Shown: one piece after another, positions 46,671 to 54,682 of the stretch | Layout: each line of letters opens with the position of its first letter | Numbering within the stretch: position 1 is the first letter of the stretch | Assembly: GCA_016720925.1 (NCBI GenBank) | Contig: JADKJR010000001.1 | Coordinates: forward strand, 558,001-622,000 | DNA length: 64,000 nt | Source: Betaproteobacteria bacterium | GTDB lineage: Bacteria; Pseudomonadota; Gammaproteobacteria; Burkholderiales; Usitatibacteraceae | Direction: 5' to 3' | The notes under the pieces: generated by a model | The model's input: the letters and a program-made list of their open reading frames with translations, nothing else | Database searches by the model: none | Told to the model about the DNA's origin: nothing | Translations under genes and position numbers: made by a program

Positions 46671-47926
46671 GTCGTCGGTTTGAACTCGATACGCCGGTCC
46701 AGGGCGTCCGACTGGTCACCTTTGCCGGTGCCGATCATGGCTTTCTTCGAACCGAATCCCTGCGCCGTCAAACGCTGTTTCAACGCCTTGACTTCACCTT
46801 CCATCTTTTGCTTGATGTACTCGGCGCGCAACATCGACACCTGCTCGTTGAGTGTCTCCGAGCCACCCCGGCTGGAATGGCCCGCCACTTCCACGCAACC
46901 GGTGGATTGCCCGGACTGCTTGGCGATCTCCCTGACCCAGCGATCATGGATGGCGACGTCCGACGCAAAACTGGCGCTGCCCGGCTTGAAGTTGAATTTC
47001 ACCGCCAGGCGTTGGCTGCTGAAGCCGGTACGAACCAGTTTCGCAAAGGCCTGCATGGCGCTGTCACGGCGGTTGAGTTTGAGATTGGACAGGTAAATAC
47101 CCATCTGCACGCGTGGCTGATCGCCGGCGGGGATCTTCAACGCGGCGGTATAAAGCGCCAGCGCCTCCTTGTATTTCTTTGCGTGGTAGGCCTGCTGCGC
47201 TTCGTCGATCGCGGTCGCGGCCACAATTGTGTCGATGTAAGCCGCATGGATGGGGTCGCCGGCCTTGGTGCCCTGGCAGGTCTTGATATAGCCCTCAATC
47301 ACCTTGTCGCTGACCCACACCGGGCTGTCGCCAAAGAAAGGCAACGGTTGCGAATCGACGCCGTCAAGCTTGGAGAAAGCGAGACCCTTGCTGATAATTT
47401 TTCCCGTCTTCAGATCGGCCAGCGAAAAGCAGATCCGATAGGAATCCCTTTCCAGTTCCGCCTTGCCTTGCAGGTTGATCGGCGTAAACGTGCCCACCAG
47501 GATAAGTGGCAATGTGGCGACATTGGCCGCATTGAACGGTTTGACTTCCACCTGCGGAAACTCGGCCTTGAGCAAGGCAACCAGTTTTTTTTCAATTGCC
47601 GCCGTCGCAGCAGACTGGGCACCGGTAACTCCGTCGAGAAGTGGATCGATCACGACGGTAAGTTTTTCACCCGGCGGCAACTTGGCGCCGGCAATAATCT
47701 GTCTGGCGGCCAGCGCTACCGCTTCATCGTGAGGCAACGCGACTGGCGGTTTTGGTGCTGCCGCAATCGCGGTACTGGTCGGTGCGGCAACGGTCGTGGT
47801 CGCGGGAGGCGCCATCTTGTTCACCGTATCTTGCGTGCTGCAGGCACCAAGCATCAGGCCAATCACAAGCATCCGCGCAAAATGTGAAAACAAAGCGCCG
47901 CCTGAAAAATTCAATGTCCTATTCAT
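46664..47926 (-). CDS. OmpA-family lipoprotein, partner of the caspase protein
   Basis: A 420-residue lipoprotein: signal peptide with lipobox LGAC (C29), a Thr/Ala/Pro-rich tether, then a domain with KLTVVIDPLLDGVTGAQSAA and LILVGTFTPINLQGKAELER that resembles the LpoB/CsgG-type fold used to test outer-membrane assembly factors. A short helical repeat part (AYHAKKYKEALALYTAALKI) follows, and last an OmpA-like peptidoglycan-binding domain (FKPGSASFASDVAIHDRWVR, VAGHSSRGGSETLNEQVS, RRIEFKP). It probably anchors to the outer membrane and binds the wall. GAAGGA precedes ATG 47926. The stop lies within the start of the caspase gene. Confidence 0.88.
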   Translation of the reverse strand: MNRTLNFSGGALFSHFARMLVIGLMLGACSTQDTVNKMAPPATTTVAAPTSTAIAAAPKPPVALPHDEAVALAARQIIAGAKLPPGEKLTVVIDPLLDGVTGAQSAATAAIEKKLVALLKAEFPQVEVKPFNAANVATLPLILVGTFTPINLQGKAELERDSYRICFSLADLKTGKIISKGLAFSKLDGVDSQPLPFFGDSPVWVSDKVIEGYIKTCQGTKAGDPIHAAYIDTIVAATAIDEAQQAYHAKKYKEALALYTAALKIPAGDQPRVQMGIYLSNLKLNRRDSAMQAFAKLVRTGFSSQRLAVKFNFKPGSASFASDVAIHDRWVREIAKQSGQSTGCVEVAGHSSRGGSETLNEQVSMLRAEYIKQKMEGEVKALKQRLTAQGFGSKKAMIGTGKGDQSDALDRRIEFKPTTC

Positions 47927-48212
47927 GTTTAGCCTTCCTTCGCAAGACAATGGAATTTCCACGTTCCATCTTATGACATAGATCAAGTAAATTCAACCCT
48001 TTGCGCGTTGCGCGTGCGGCTTCTAAACAAACTGTATGCAACTGGTGCTGGAAAGCGGCCGAGCCTGAGAAGGTTTGTGAGGGGAGCGGATTTCCTCTTG
48101 ATCCGAAATGCGCAATGCGCGGTACGGCGGAAATTGCAGTCACAGCCGGCGAACACGAACGCGGGGAAAGCGTGGTTTATGACCTACTGAAAGTAAAGAG
48201 GACTTTGCTTGC

Positions 48213-49262
48213 CTACAACGGCAGCAGCCGAGCAGCGATTTCTCCGCTCGATGCAAGACGCAGAAATTCGTCACCCATGCGCTCACTCTCTGCCATTGCT
48301 GTTCGCCAGTATCGCTCGCGTGCATCTGCATCGTGTTCGAAGTGCTTGAAGTCGCTGCGATCGGGAAGCTTGCGATGGGGAAGTGAATCGAGATATTCCG
48401 GCGAGGGCGAGATCAGTACCAAATTCTCCAACCACTGGCCGCGCGCGCGCCGCCACGGCATGGGTTTGTCGAGCCAGCCGGGAATGATGCGGTCGGTAAA
48501 ATGCGGATATAGCGTGATGCCGTCCGCGCGGTGGTATGGAAGATGAAGGTGGTAGTCGACGATGCCACCGTCCCAGTAGGTGCCGGGCGGCGCACCGGGA
48601 ATGTGTTCGACGCCCTGCATCACCATGGGGATCGCCGCGGACGCCCACAATGCAGGATGCAAATTCTCGGCATTGAGCGCGGTCGAGACGGTGTGGAAAC
48701 TATCGAAGGAATGCGACGCTTCGCCAGGCGCGGCAAGAAACGCCGGCATGCCGCGTGCATCGTGAAACCACATGCGATCGGCAAGGTGCCTGAGGTGACG
48801 GCGGCCAAGCGCATTCACCAACGCCGCGACCGTAAATCCGGCCGGCGTGCGAAATCGTGATTGCCGCGCCATCAGGCCGAGGCCTCGCGTCGCGATCACA
48901 TGCAGCCGGTAGTTCGGGTGTGAAAGTACTGCGTCCTCGCGTCCGCCGATCAACTGGCGCGTATTGTTGTGCGCCGATTCGCTCACCATGCGCGCGGTAG
49001 GTTTGAGCGGATAACGCTGTCCGCAGTAAATATCGCCAAAATCCCTGAGCGCCGCCAGCACATCGCCGCGACAGACGGCCGCGAAACGCCATGAACCGAT
49101 GCTGGCGCCGATCAGGTCACGCGTGCGGGGTGCGCGAGGGAGCCATTCGCCGAAGATCGCGTTATCGAGACCGATGATGCCGAGCGCCTTCGGCCCGCCG
49201 GCGGCACCGGGAACAACGGCGACTTGGTCTGGCCGGAAGCCTTCGCGACGGATTGTCGCCAT
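48213..49262 (-). CDS. patatin-like phospholipase
   Basis: A 349-residue serine acyl hydrolase with a patatin fold. The oxyanion-hole glycines are in VPGAAGGPKAL (residues 18-27), the nucleophile elbow is GASIGSW (S54) and the catalytic Asp lies in TYWDGGIVDYH. Such enzymes release fatty acids from phospholipids or neutral lipids. There is no signal peptide in the version starting at ATG 49262; the true start may lie a few codons upstream (LRAGPKA is protein-like), since the ribosome-binding site is weak. Confidence 0.85.
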   Translation of the reverse strand: MATIRREGFRPDQVAVVPGAAGGPKALGIIGLDNAIFGEWLPRAPRTRDLIGASIGSWRFAAVCRGDVLAALRDFGDIYCGQRYPLKPTARMVSESAHNNTRQLIGGREDAVLSHPNYRLHVIATRGLGLMARQSRFRTPAGFTVAALVNALGRRHLRHLADRMWFHDARGMPAFLAAPGEASHSFDSFHTVSTALNAENLHPALWASAAIPMVMQGVEHIPGAPPGTYWDGGIVDYHLHLPYHRADGITLYPHFTDRIIPGWLDKPMPWRRARGQWLENLVLISPSPEYLDSLPHRKLPDRSDFKHFEHDADARERYWRTAMAESERMGDEFLRLASSGEIAARLLPL

Positions 49263-49539
49263 TGCTTTCGGGCCGGCGCGCAGGATGGCTGAGGTGCGGC
49301 AGCGGAGGAAATGGTGTTGATCGCAAGTACACCAGACTGGTCCGGTCGGGTGAAAGCGGAACGTCAATGGGTGAGATTGCTTTGTCAGAACAACAGAATG
49401 GGGATTGTGGCGCCAAGCGTGCCGGTGTACCGTACCATGATCTTCGGTCGCGAACGTGGGATTGGCGCAATCTGTGCCAAACCAGAATGCGTACACGCTG
49501 TTTTCGGGCTAAGCTTGCCACACCTTCCTTTGATTGCCG

Positions 49540-49730
49540 GTCTACTGAAAAAGATCGACGATGCGCTCAAAAACCAAAGCAGACCGGGGGGGAGGAGAGC
49601 GGGGGGGAGGAGAAGCGCGGACGGAGAAGCGCTGCACAAGGCCGGTAGTCACCAGGAATCGGTTGACGCGCTTGCCAAGGCAATGAAGCTGCTCGGTATT
49701 TGCGCATCCGCCAATATAGTCAAGATATAA
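49540..49730 (+). pseudogene. fragment of a small gene interrupted by G-rich tracts
   Basis: One frame reads LPLIAGLLKKIDDALKNQ, then a G-rich run (49590-49620) giving low-complexity Gly/Arg, then DGEALHKAGSHQESVDALAK and MKLLGI. The two ends look like a small helical protein, and the middle looks damaged. No start codon can be supported. It may be a sequencing scar rather than biology. Confidence 0.35.
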
Positions 49731-49806
49731 AAGGCCTGGATTCCGACGCAGGGAAAATCAAAATCAGGAGACCAACGTCGGAACGCCGGGCCAACACAAT
49801 TCCAGG

Positions 49807-50232
49807 AAATTCGTCATCGCCGTTGTCGTACTGGGCTTGCTCGCAGCCGCGTATTTTGCCGCCGCCCTCAACTGGAACTATTCGACCGGTGACCGCGCCG
49901 GCTGGCTGCAGAAGCTGTCCGACAAAGGCTGGGTTTGCAAGACGTGGGAAGGGGAGATGGCATTGGTATCGCTACCAGGTTCTTCGACCGTCGAAAAATT
50001 TATGTTCACCGTACGCGATGCAACAGTCGCCGCCGAGCTCGCAAAGGTCATGGGCAAGCGGGTGACGCTGCATTACGAAGAGAAAGTGGGATTGCCGACT
50101 TCCTGCTTTGGCGAGACGCGCCACTATGTCACCAAGGTTACGGTCGCCAGCGATATCTCATTGTCACCCGGCGTCGTGGTGCAGACCGTCCCCGGAGAGT
50201 CGCCTGCACCTGCTGTCCCGAAAAAAGAATGA
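49807..50232 (+). CDS. small membrane-anchored protein (start unclear)
   Basis: A protein of about 141 residues: one transmembrane anchor (KFVIAVVVLGLLAAAYFAAA) followed by a periplasmic beta-rich domain with NWNYSTGDRAGWLQKLSDKG, WVCKTWEGEMALVSLPGSS and VTLHYEEKVGLPTSCFGETR. This conserved betaproteobacterial type has no established function. No ATG, GTG or TTG precedes the anchor in frame; TTG 49837 would cut it in half. AGGAG at 49766-49770 suggests a start near 49777, where the sequence reads GTC, so a base error or non-standard start is possible. The start given is the first codon of the anchor, not a proven start. Confidence 0.65.
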   Translation, partial: KFVIAVVVLGLLAAAYFAAALNWNYSTGDRAGWLQKLSDKGWVCKTWEGEMALVSLPGSSTVEKFMFTVRDATVAAELAKVMGKRVTLHYEEKVGLPTSCFGETRHYVTKVTVASDISLSPGVVVQTVPGESPAPAVPKKE

Positions 50233-50280
50233 CGATTCACGCACGTGAGTTTCAAATTATTCCTTTTGTGACGTAGTTCA

Positions 50281-50370
50281 TAGAAACACATCCATCACTG
50301 GCATAAAGTGAGATCACCTCCTCGTAACACTTTTCAGCCCGGCAACGATTTTCGTTCCGGGCTTTTTCTT
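50281..50370 (+). ncRNA. candidate small RNA or 3' UTR with anti-Shine-Dalgarno segment
   Basis: After the small anchored protein gene lies a short hairpin (TCACT-GGCATAA-AGTGA, 50293-50311), then a single-stranded segment GATCACCTCCTCGTAACAC, then a strong terminator hairpin. GATCACCTCCT is identical to the 3' end of 16S rRNA and complementary to ribosome-binding sites. The pattern recalls CCUCCUC-loop small RNAs. No clear promoter is seen, so it may be cut from the upstream mRNA. Confidence 0.4.
50336..50370 (+). terminator. intrinsic terminator
   Basis: AGCCCGG and CCGGGCT form the stem base, with AACGA/TCGTT continuing it above a one-base bulge, followed by TTTTTCTTTT. It ends the transcript of the anchored protein or of the candidate small RNA. 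Confidence 0.85.
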
Positions 50371-50493
50371 TTGGGGAATTGCACGGAAAGCAAAGCGTCC
50401 GCGATGCCGGTGGAAATGAAAGCAGAGTGCCCCAAATGGCACGTACTGCACTAGTCACATGCTGGCGCGCTCGGTATAGTGATGCCTTCCAAA

Positions 50494-50946
50494 ATGAACC
50501 AGACTGAACACTCGATTCCTCCTCGCACGGACGCCGCAGCGTGGACGCTGATCTTCCTCGCCTGGCTGGTCGCCGCGATTTCGACGCTGGGTGCACTCTT
50601 TCTTGGCGAAGTCATGCATCTGCCGGCGTGCGTGCTTTGCTGGTACCAGCGCATCTTCATGTTTCCGTTGGCGCTGATCTTGCCGATCGGGCTGTTCCCT
50701 TATGACGCGAAGGTGGTTCGCTATGCGCTGCCTGTGGCGGCGATCGGTTTGCTGGTGGCGATCTTCCACCAACTGCTGATCACCGGCGTGATTCCGGAGC
50801 GCATCAAGCCTTGTACGCAGGGTGTGCCGTGCACGGAAAAGGTAATCGAGTGGTTTGGATTTTTGACGATTCCGCTGTTGTCGGTCGCCGCTTTTTCAAT
50901 CATCATTGCCTTGCTTGTCATCACATATTTTCGGGGATCTAAATGA
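50494..50946 (+). CDS. dsbB: DsbB/BdbC-type disulfide oxidoreductase
   Basis: A 150-residue inner-membrane protein with four transmembrane helices that reoxidises a DsbA-like partner and passes electrons to quinone. The first cysteine pair is CVLC in LPACVLCWYQRIFMFP, with the conserved WYQR; the second is in PCTQGVPCTEK. The short second loop resembles the BdbC type. The start is uncertain: GTG 50479, ATG 50482 and ATG 50494 are in frame. The stop overlaps the next gene in ATGA, so the pair is one operon. Confidence 0.9.
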   Translation: MNQTEHSIPPRTDAAAWTLIFLAWLVAAISTLGALFLGEVMHLPACVLCWYQRIFMFPLALILPIGLFPYDAKVVRYALPVAAIGLLVAIFHQLLITGVIPERIKPCTQGVPCTEKVIEWFGFLTIPLLSVAAFSIIIALLVITYFRGSK

Positions 50947-51599
50947 ATAAAAAGACGCTGTTCATCGTTGTAGTGGCGGTGCTGTTGGTGATTTTTGCCG
51001 CCGGCACGACTTTCTATTACGCGATGGGCGGAGATCCGGCGCCGAAAGTGGCAGCGATCGATCGCACCGCGCTTATCCGTGTCCATTCGCCCACCATCGG
51101 CAAGGCCGAGGCGCCGGTGGTGGTGGTCGAGTTCATCGATCCGGCATGCGAAACCTGCGCAATTTTTTATTCGCGGGTCAAGGAAATCATGGCCGCGAAC
51201 CCGGACCGGATACGCCTGGTGCTGCGCTATGCACCTTTCCACACTGGCTCGGACAAAGTGGTCGCCGTGCTGGAGGCGGCACGCAAGCAGGGCAAATTCT
51301 GGCCGGCGCTGGAAGCTCTGCTGGCGTCGCAGGCGGTCTGGTCACCAAACCATATGCCGCAGGTAAGCCTGGTGTGGAAGCAGCTTGAAGGTCTTGGCCT
51401 CGACCTTGAAAAAGTCAGGGTGGACATGGCCGCACCGGAGATTGCCCGCGTGATTGCGCAGGATCTTGACGACGCACGGAAGCTGAACGTCACCATGACG
51501 CCGGAGTATTTCGTCAACGGCAAGCCGCTTCCCAGTTTTGGTTTTGATGAATTGAAAACGCTCATCGACGAGGCGTTGGCCGAGACCAAGCGCCGGTGA
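50943..51599 (+). CDS. DsbA-like thioredoxin-fold protein
   Basis: A 218-residue exported or membrane-anchored oxidoreductase. An N-terminal hydrophobic segment (LFIVVVAVLLVIFAAGTTFY) is followed by a DsbA-like domain: VVVVEFIDPACETCAIFY holds the active pair C69/C72, the helical insert spans about 100-170, and VTMTPEYFVNGKPLP has the cis-proline. It is the likely partner of the DsbB-type protein encoded just before it. ATG 50943 overlaps the upstream stop. Confidence 0.92.
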   Translation: MNKKTLFIVVVAVLLVIFAAGTTFYYAMGGDPAPKVAAIDRTALIRVHSPTIGKAEAPVVVVEFIDPACETCAIFYSRVKEIMAANPDRIRLVLRYAPFHTGSDKVVAVLEAARKQGKFWPALEALLASQAVWSPNHMPQVSLVWKQLEGLGLDLEKVRVDMAAPEIARVIAQDLDDARKLNVTMTPEYFVNGKPLPSFGFDELKTLIDEALAETKRR

Positions 51600-51612
51600 C
51601 ATCGTGGACAGA

Positions 51613-52005
51613 CTACTGCCGCGTCGTGCAGACCAATGACAACAATGTTGCGCTGGGGCTGCCTTCCTCGATGGGTTCCAGTTCGCGGTCTAGGGCGCCA
51701 AACTTGATAATGATGCCGCTGGCCATTTTGTCCGTGTACATCGACAGGTAAGCCACCCGTACCAGGCTCCTCGTGCAATCGAGTTCAAGCTCAGACTTTA
51801 TCGAGCGGTACTTGTCATTCCCGACTGTTTCAATTTGCCGCGCATCCACCAGCACATACACCTTCACCTTGTCGCCGTATCGGCGGATGGACGACTTGTC
51901 GAGATAGCTGGTATCGCCGTTGCCATCCATCTCAAATTTTTCCCAGGTCGCATGCGCAATGCTGCTTACGCCGAACAAGAACATCATCAATATCAGTTTG
52001 CGCAT
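51613..52005 (-). CDS. exported surface-adhesin-E-like protein
   Basis: A 130-residue exported protein with a signal peptide (MRKLILMMFLFGVSSIAHA). The mature part fits the surface-adhesin protein E family: WEKFEMDGNGDTSYLDKSSI, KVKVYVLVDARQIE, SIKSELELDCTRSLVRVAYL and a final SLVCTTRQ, with two cysteines likely joined. GGAAAG precedes ATG 52005. Such proteins are small periplasmic or surface beta proteins; adhesion is known only for one member, so the role here is open. Confidence 0.8.
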   Translation of the reverse strand: MRKLILMMFLFGVSSIAHATWEKFEMDGNGDTSYLDKSSIRRYGDKVKVYVLVDARQIETVGNDKYRSIKSELELDCTRSLVRVAYLSMYTDKMASGIIIKFGALDRELEPIEEGSPSATLLSLVCTTRQ

Positions 52006-52171
52006 TTCAGTACTTTCCATTTATTTGAATTTGCGGTCTAAGCAAATGACATGTATGTACCGTACCGTGCGAATGTACATAACAAAGTTGTCGGTCGTTT
52101 GCGCGGATACTTGAGGCGGGCATTTCAAGAAAACCGGCGAGACTTTCCCGTTTCACCTGCATGCGAGGCGA

Positions 52172-52237
52172 AAACCCTAGCATCCAAGCGGCGTTTCAGT
52201 CATTTATGCCCGGAAAGGTGCGTCAATGGTTGAGTTT
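52172..52237 (+). repeat. palindromic dispersed element, copy 11
   Basis: Left arm AAACCCTAGCATCCAAGCGGC, inner GTTTCAGTCATTTATGCCCG, right arm GGTGCGTCAATGGTTGAGTTT (several changes from consensus). It lies in the 452-bp gap between two divergent genes, which otherwise shows nothing clear. Confidence 0.72.
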
Positions 52238-52457
52238 AATGGCGCGCGTTGGCGCGACGGGTCGCCCGAAGCTTTCGCGGGATTATGCAAGTCTTTGGCC
52301 CGTGTCAATCGCGATTTCCGGGAACGGAAGCCGACCACGTTTGCCACCGTATTCCTTTCGTCAATTGGCGTGCCGCGGTTTTGAGATATGATCGATCACA
52401 TGAATGAGAGGCACACGGTACCGGCGCGGAGACGGCGGCCACGAAAGGACTCGGAAA

Positions 52458-54560
52458 ATGGTGGTTGAACCCATTCAGTCCTCGCTGCCGCCTTCAAATA
52501 GTCCGGCGATCTCCGGGCCGGGCGACGCCACCGTGCGGTTGACGCGTTCTTTTAGCCTCACTCGCTATTTCTCCATCGCCAGTTTGCTCGGCATGATTGT
52601 GGTCATGACGGTGCTGGTATTGATTTACCGGTATCTCGCCTTTGCCGCGCTGGCGCAGCATGAGACGCGGGACAACATCAATATCACGCAGATATTCGCC
52701 AGCACGATTTGGCGCAAACACGCCGATTACGTGAAAGGCGCGTCTGCCATTCCCATCGGCGAACTTCAGCGGCGACCAGAGGTGGCGCGGATCCGGGAGG
52801 ACGTCCTGCATCAGATGAAGGGCCTCCTGGTGGTGAAAGTGAAAATCTACAATCTGGACGGGCTGACCGTGTTCTCGACCGATCCTGCCCAGATCGGCGA
52901 GGACAAAAGTACCAACTCAGGCTTTCTGATGGCGAAATCGGGTGAGACCGTCAGTGACATTACGTTCAGAGACCGATTCGATGCTTTTGAGCGGGTCATC
53001 AATGACCGCAGCCTTATCTCGTCTTACGTTCCGATCCGCACGAACCTGGATGCGCCCACGGAAGGCGTGATGGAGGTCTACTCGGATGTAACGCCATACG
53101 TTGAAAAACTCCAAACGACGACATGGGTGATTGCTTCCGGTGTCCTGGGCAGCCTGTCTATTCTCTATTTGTTCTTGTTGGCCATTGTGCGGCGCGCGGA
53201 TCGGTTGATCGCCACCCAGGCCGAAGAAGTACGCGTCGCGCACTTGGCGTTGCTGCAGTACCGCGCGCTGCATGACACGTTGACCGGCTTGCCCAACCGC
53301 GTCAGTTTTACGGAGCGTCTGGAAGCATTGCTGACGCACGCCAGGAGGGACGCCGAAAAATGCGCGGTGTTGTTTCTCAATATCGATCGATTCAAGGACA
53401 TCAACGAGACGCTTGGGCACCTGGTAGGCGACAGGATTCTGCGGGAAGTAGCTACCAGACTACTGCTGTGCCAGCGCGAATCCGAAAATCTTGCCCGTAT
53501 TGGCGGCGATGATTTCGCGTTGGTGCTGCCGAATGTCTCCGGCACCCGGGGAGTCGAACAGATTCTCCACACTGCCGAGCGAATCCGCGGCGCGATTTCC
53601 GACAATGCCTTTGTCATCGACGCCAACGAGCTCATGGTAACCGTCAGCATCGGCATTGCCCTGTATCCCGACGATGGCACGGATGTCGTCGAGCTCATGA
53701 AAAGCGCCGATGTCGCGCTGTATCACGCCAAGGAGGCGGGGCGCAACCAGTTCCAGTTCCACACATCGGGCATGAACGCGCGTGCGCTGGAAATGTTGCT
53801 CATGGAGCGCGATCTGCGGCTGGCACTGGAGAAGCAACAATTCCGGCTGTATTACCAGGCGCAGGTCGATATCGAAAGCGGCCACATCGTCGGCGTCGAA
53901 GCGCTGATACGCTGGCAGCACCCGGAGCGGGGCATGGTGGGGCCGGCGAAATTCATCCCGATTGCGGAGGAACGGGATTTGATCGGTCGCATCGAAGCGT
54001 GGGTCATTCATGAGGCGTGCCGGCAAAACAAGCAATGGCAGGACGAAGGACTACCCGCCGTACCGGTCGCGGTCAATATCTCGGCGTTGCATTTCCAGCA
54101 AAAATCTTTCTCGCAAGAAGTGGCGGACATTCTGGCGCACAGCGGACTTGCTCCCGAATTTCTTGAGCTGGAACTTACCGAAAGCTCGATCCTGCGCGAT
54201 GCCGACACCACGATCTCAACCATGAACAGGCTGAAGGGCCTGGGCCTCAAGCTGTCGCTGGATGATTTTGGCACGGGCTATTCGAGCCTGAGTCAACTGA
54301 AGCGCCTCCCCCTCGACGCGCTCAAGGTGGATCAATCGTTTGTGCGCGGATTGCCCGATGATGCGGATGACCTGGCGATCACCACGGCGATTATCCAATT
54401 GGGCAAAGCCCTGAATTTGACCGTGATCGCGGAGGGTGTGGAAACCGACCAGCAACGAGAGGTTCTGCGGTCGCGCCAGTGCGATCAGATTCAGGGTTAC
54501 CTGGTGGCGAAGCCAATGCCGGCCGCGGATTTTGCACGATTCGTGCAGCAAAGGGCGTAA
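52458..54560 (+). CDS. membrane GGDEF-EAL cyclic di-GMP protein
   Basis: A 700-residue inner-membrane signalling protein. Two transmembrane helices (about 40-60 and 220-245) bracket a periplasmic sensor domain. A GGDEF domain follows (DTLTGLPNRVSF, FLNIDRFKDINETLGH) with GGDDF at 349-353 instead of GG[DE]EF and an RxxE instead of RxxD I-site. The EAL domain has EALIRW at 481 and the DDFGTGYSSLSQLKRLPLD loop at 602, with VNIS, ELTES and KVDQSFV metal and substrate residues present, so phosphodiesterase activity is likely. ATG 52458 was preferred; ATG 52404 has no better site. Confidence 0.92.
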   Translation: MVVEPIQSSLPPSNSPAISGPGDATVRLTRSFSLTRYFSIASLLGMIVVMTVLVLIYRYLAFAALAQHETRDNINITQIFASTIWRKHADYVKGASAIPIGELQRRPEVARIREDVLHQMKGLLVVKVKIYNLDGLTVFSTDPAQIGEDKSTNSGFLMAKSGETVSDITFRDRFDAFERVINDRSLISSYVPIRTNLDAPTEGVMEVYSDVTPYVEKLQTTTWVIASGVLGSLSILYLFLLAIVRRADRLIATQAEEVRVAHLALLQYRALHDTLTGLPNRVSFTERLEALLTHARRDAEKCAVLFLNIDRFKDINETLGHLVGDRILREVATRLLLCQRESENLARIGGDDFALVLPNVSGTRGVEQILHTAERIRGAISDNAFVIDANELMVTVSIGIALYPDDGTDVVELMKSADVALYHAKEAGRNQFQFHTSGMNARALEMLLMERDLRLALEKQQFRLYYQAQVDIESGHIVGVEALIRWQHPERGMVGPAKFIPIAEERDLIGRIEAWVIHEACRQNKQWQDEGLPAVPVAVNISALHFQQKSFSQEVADILAHSGLAPEFLELELTESSILRDADTTISTMNRLKGLGLKLSLDDFGTGYSSLSQLKRLPLDALKVDQSFVRGLPDDADDLAITTAIIQLGKALNLTVIAEGVETDQQREVLRSRQCDQIQGYLVAKPMPAADFARFVQQRA

Positions 54561-54682
54561 ATGCCGTCGCCCATCCGGGAGTCTTGGCGTGTGCGCGACG
54601 ATCGGGCCTAGCGGCTGCCAAAAATTCGTGCCTTCTTTTCGCCTCCGGACAGCAACGGCCCGATTGTGCCGGTCGCCTTAGC

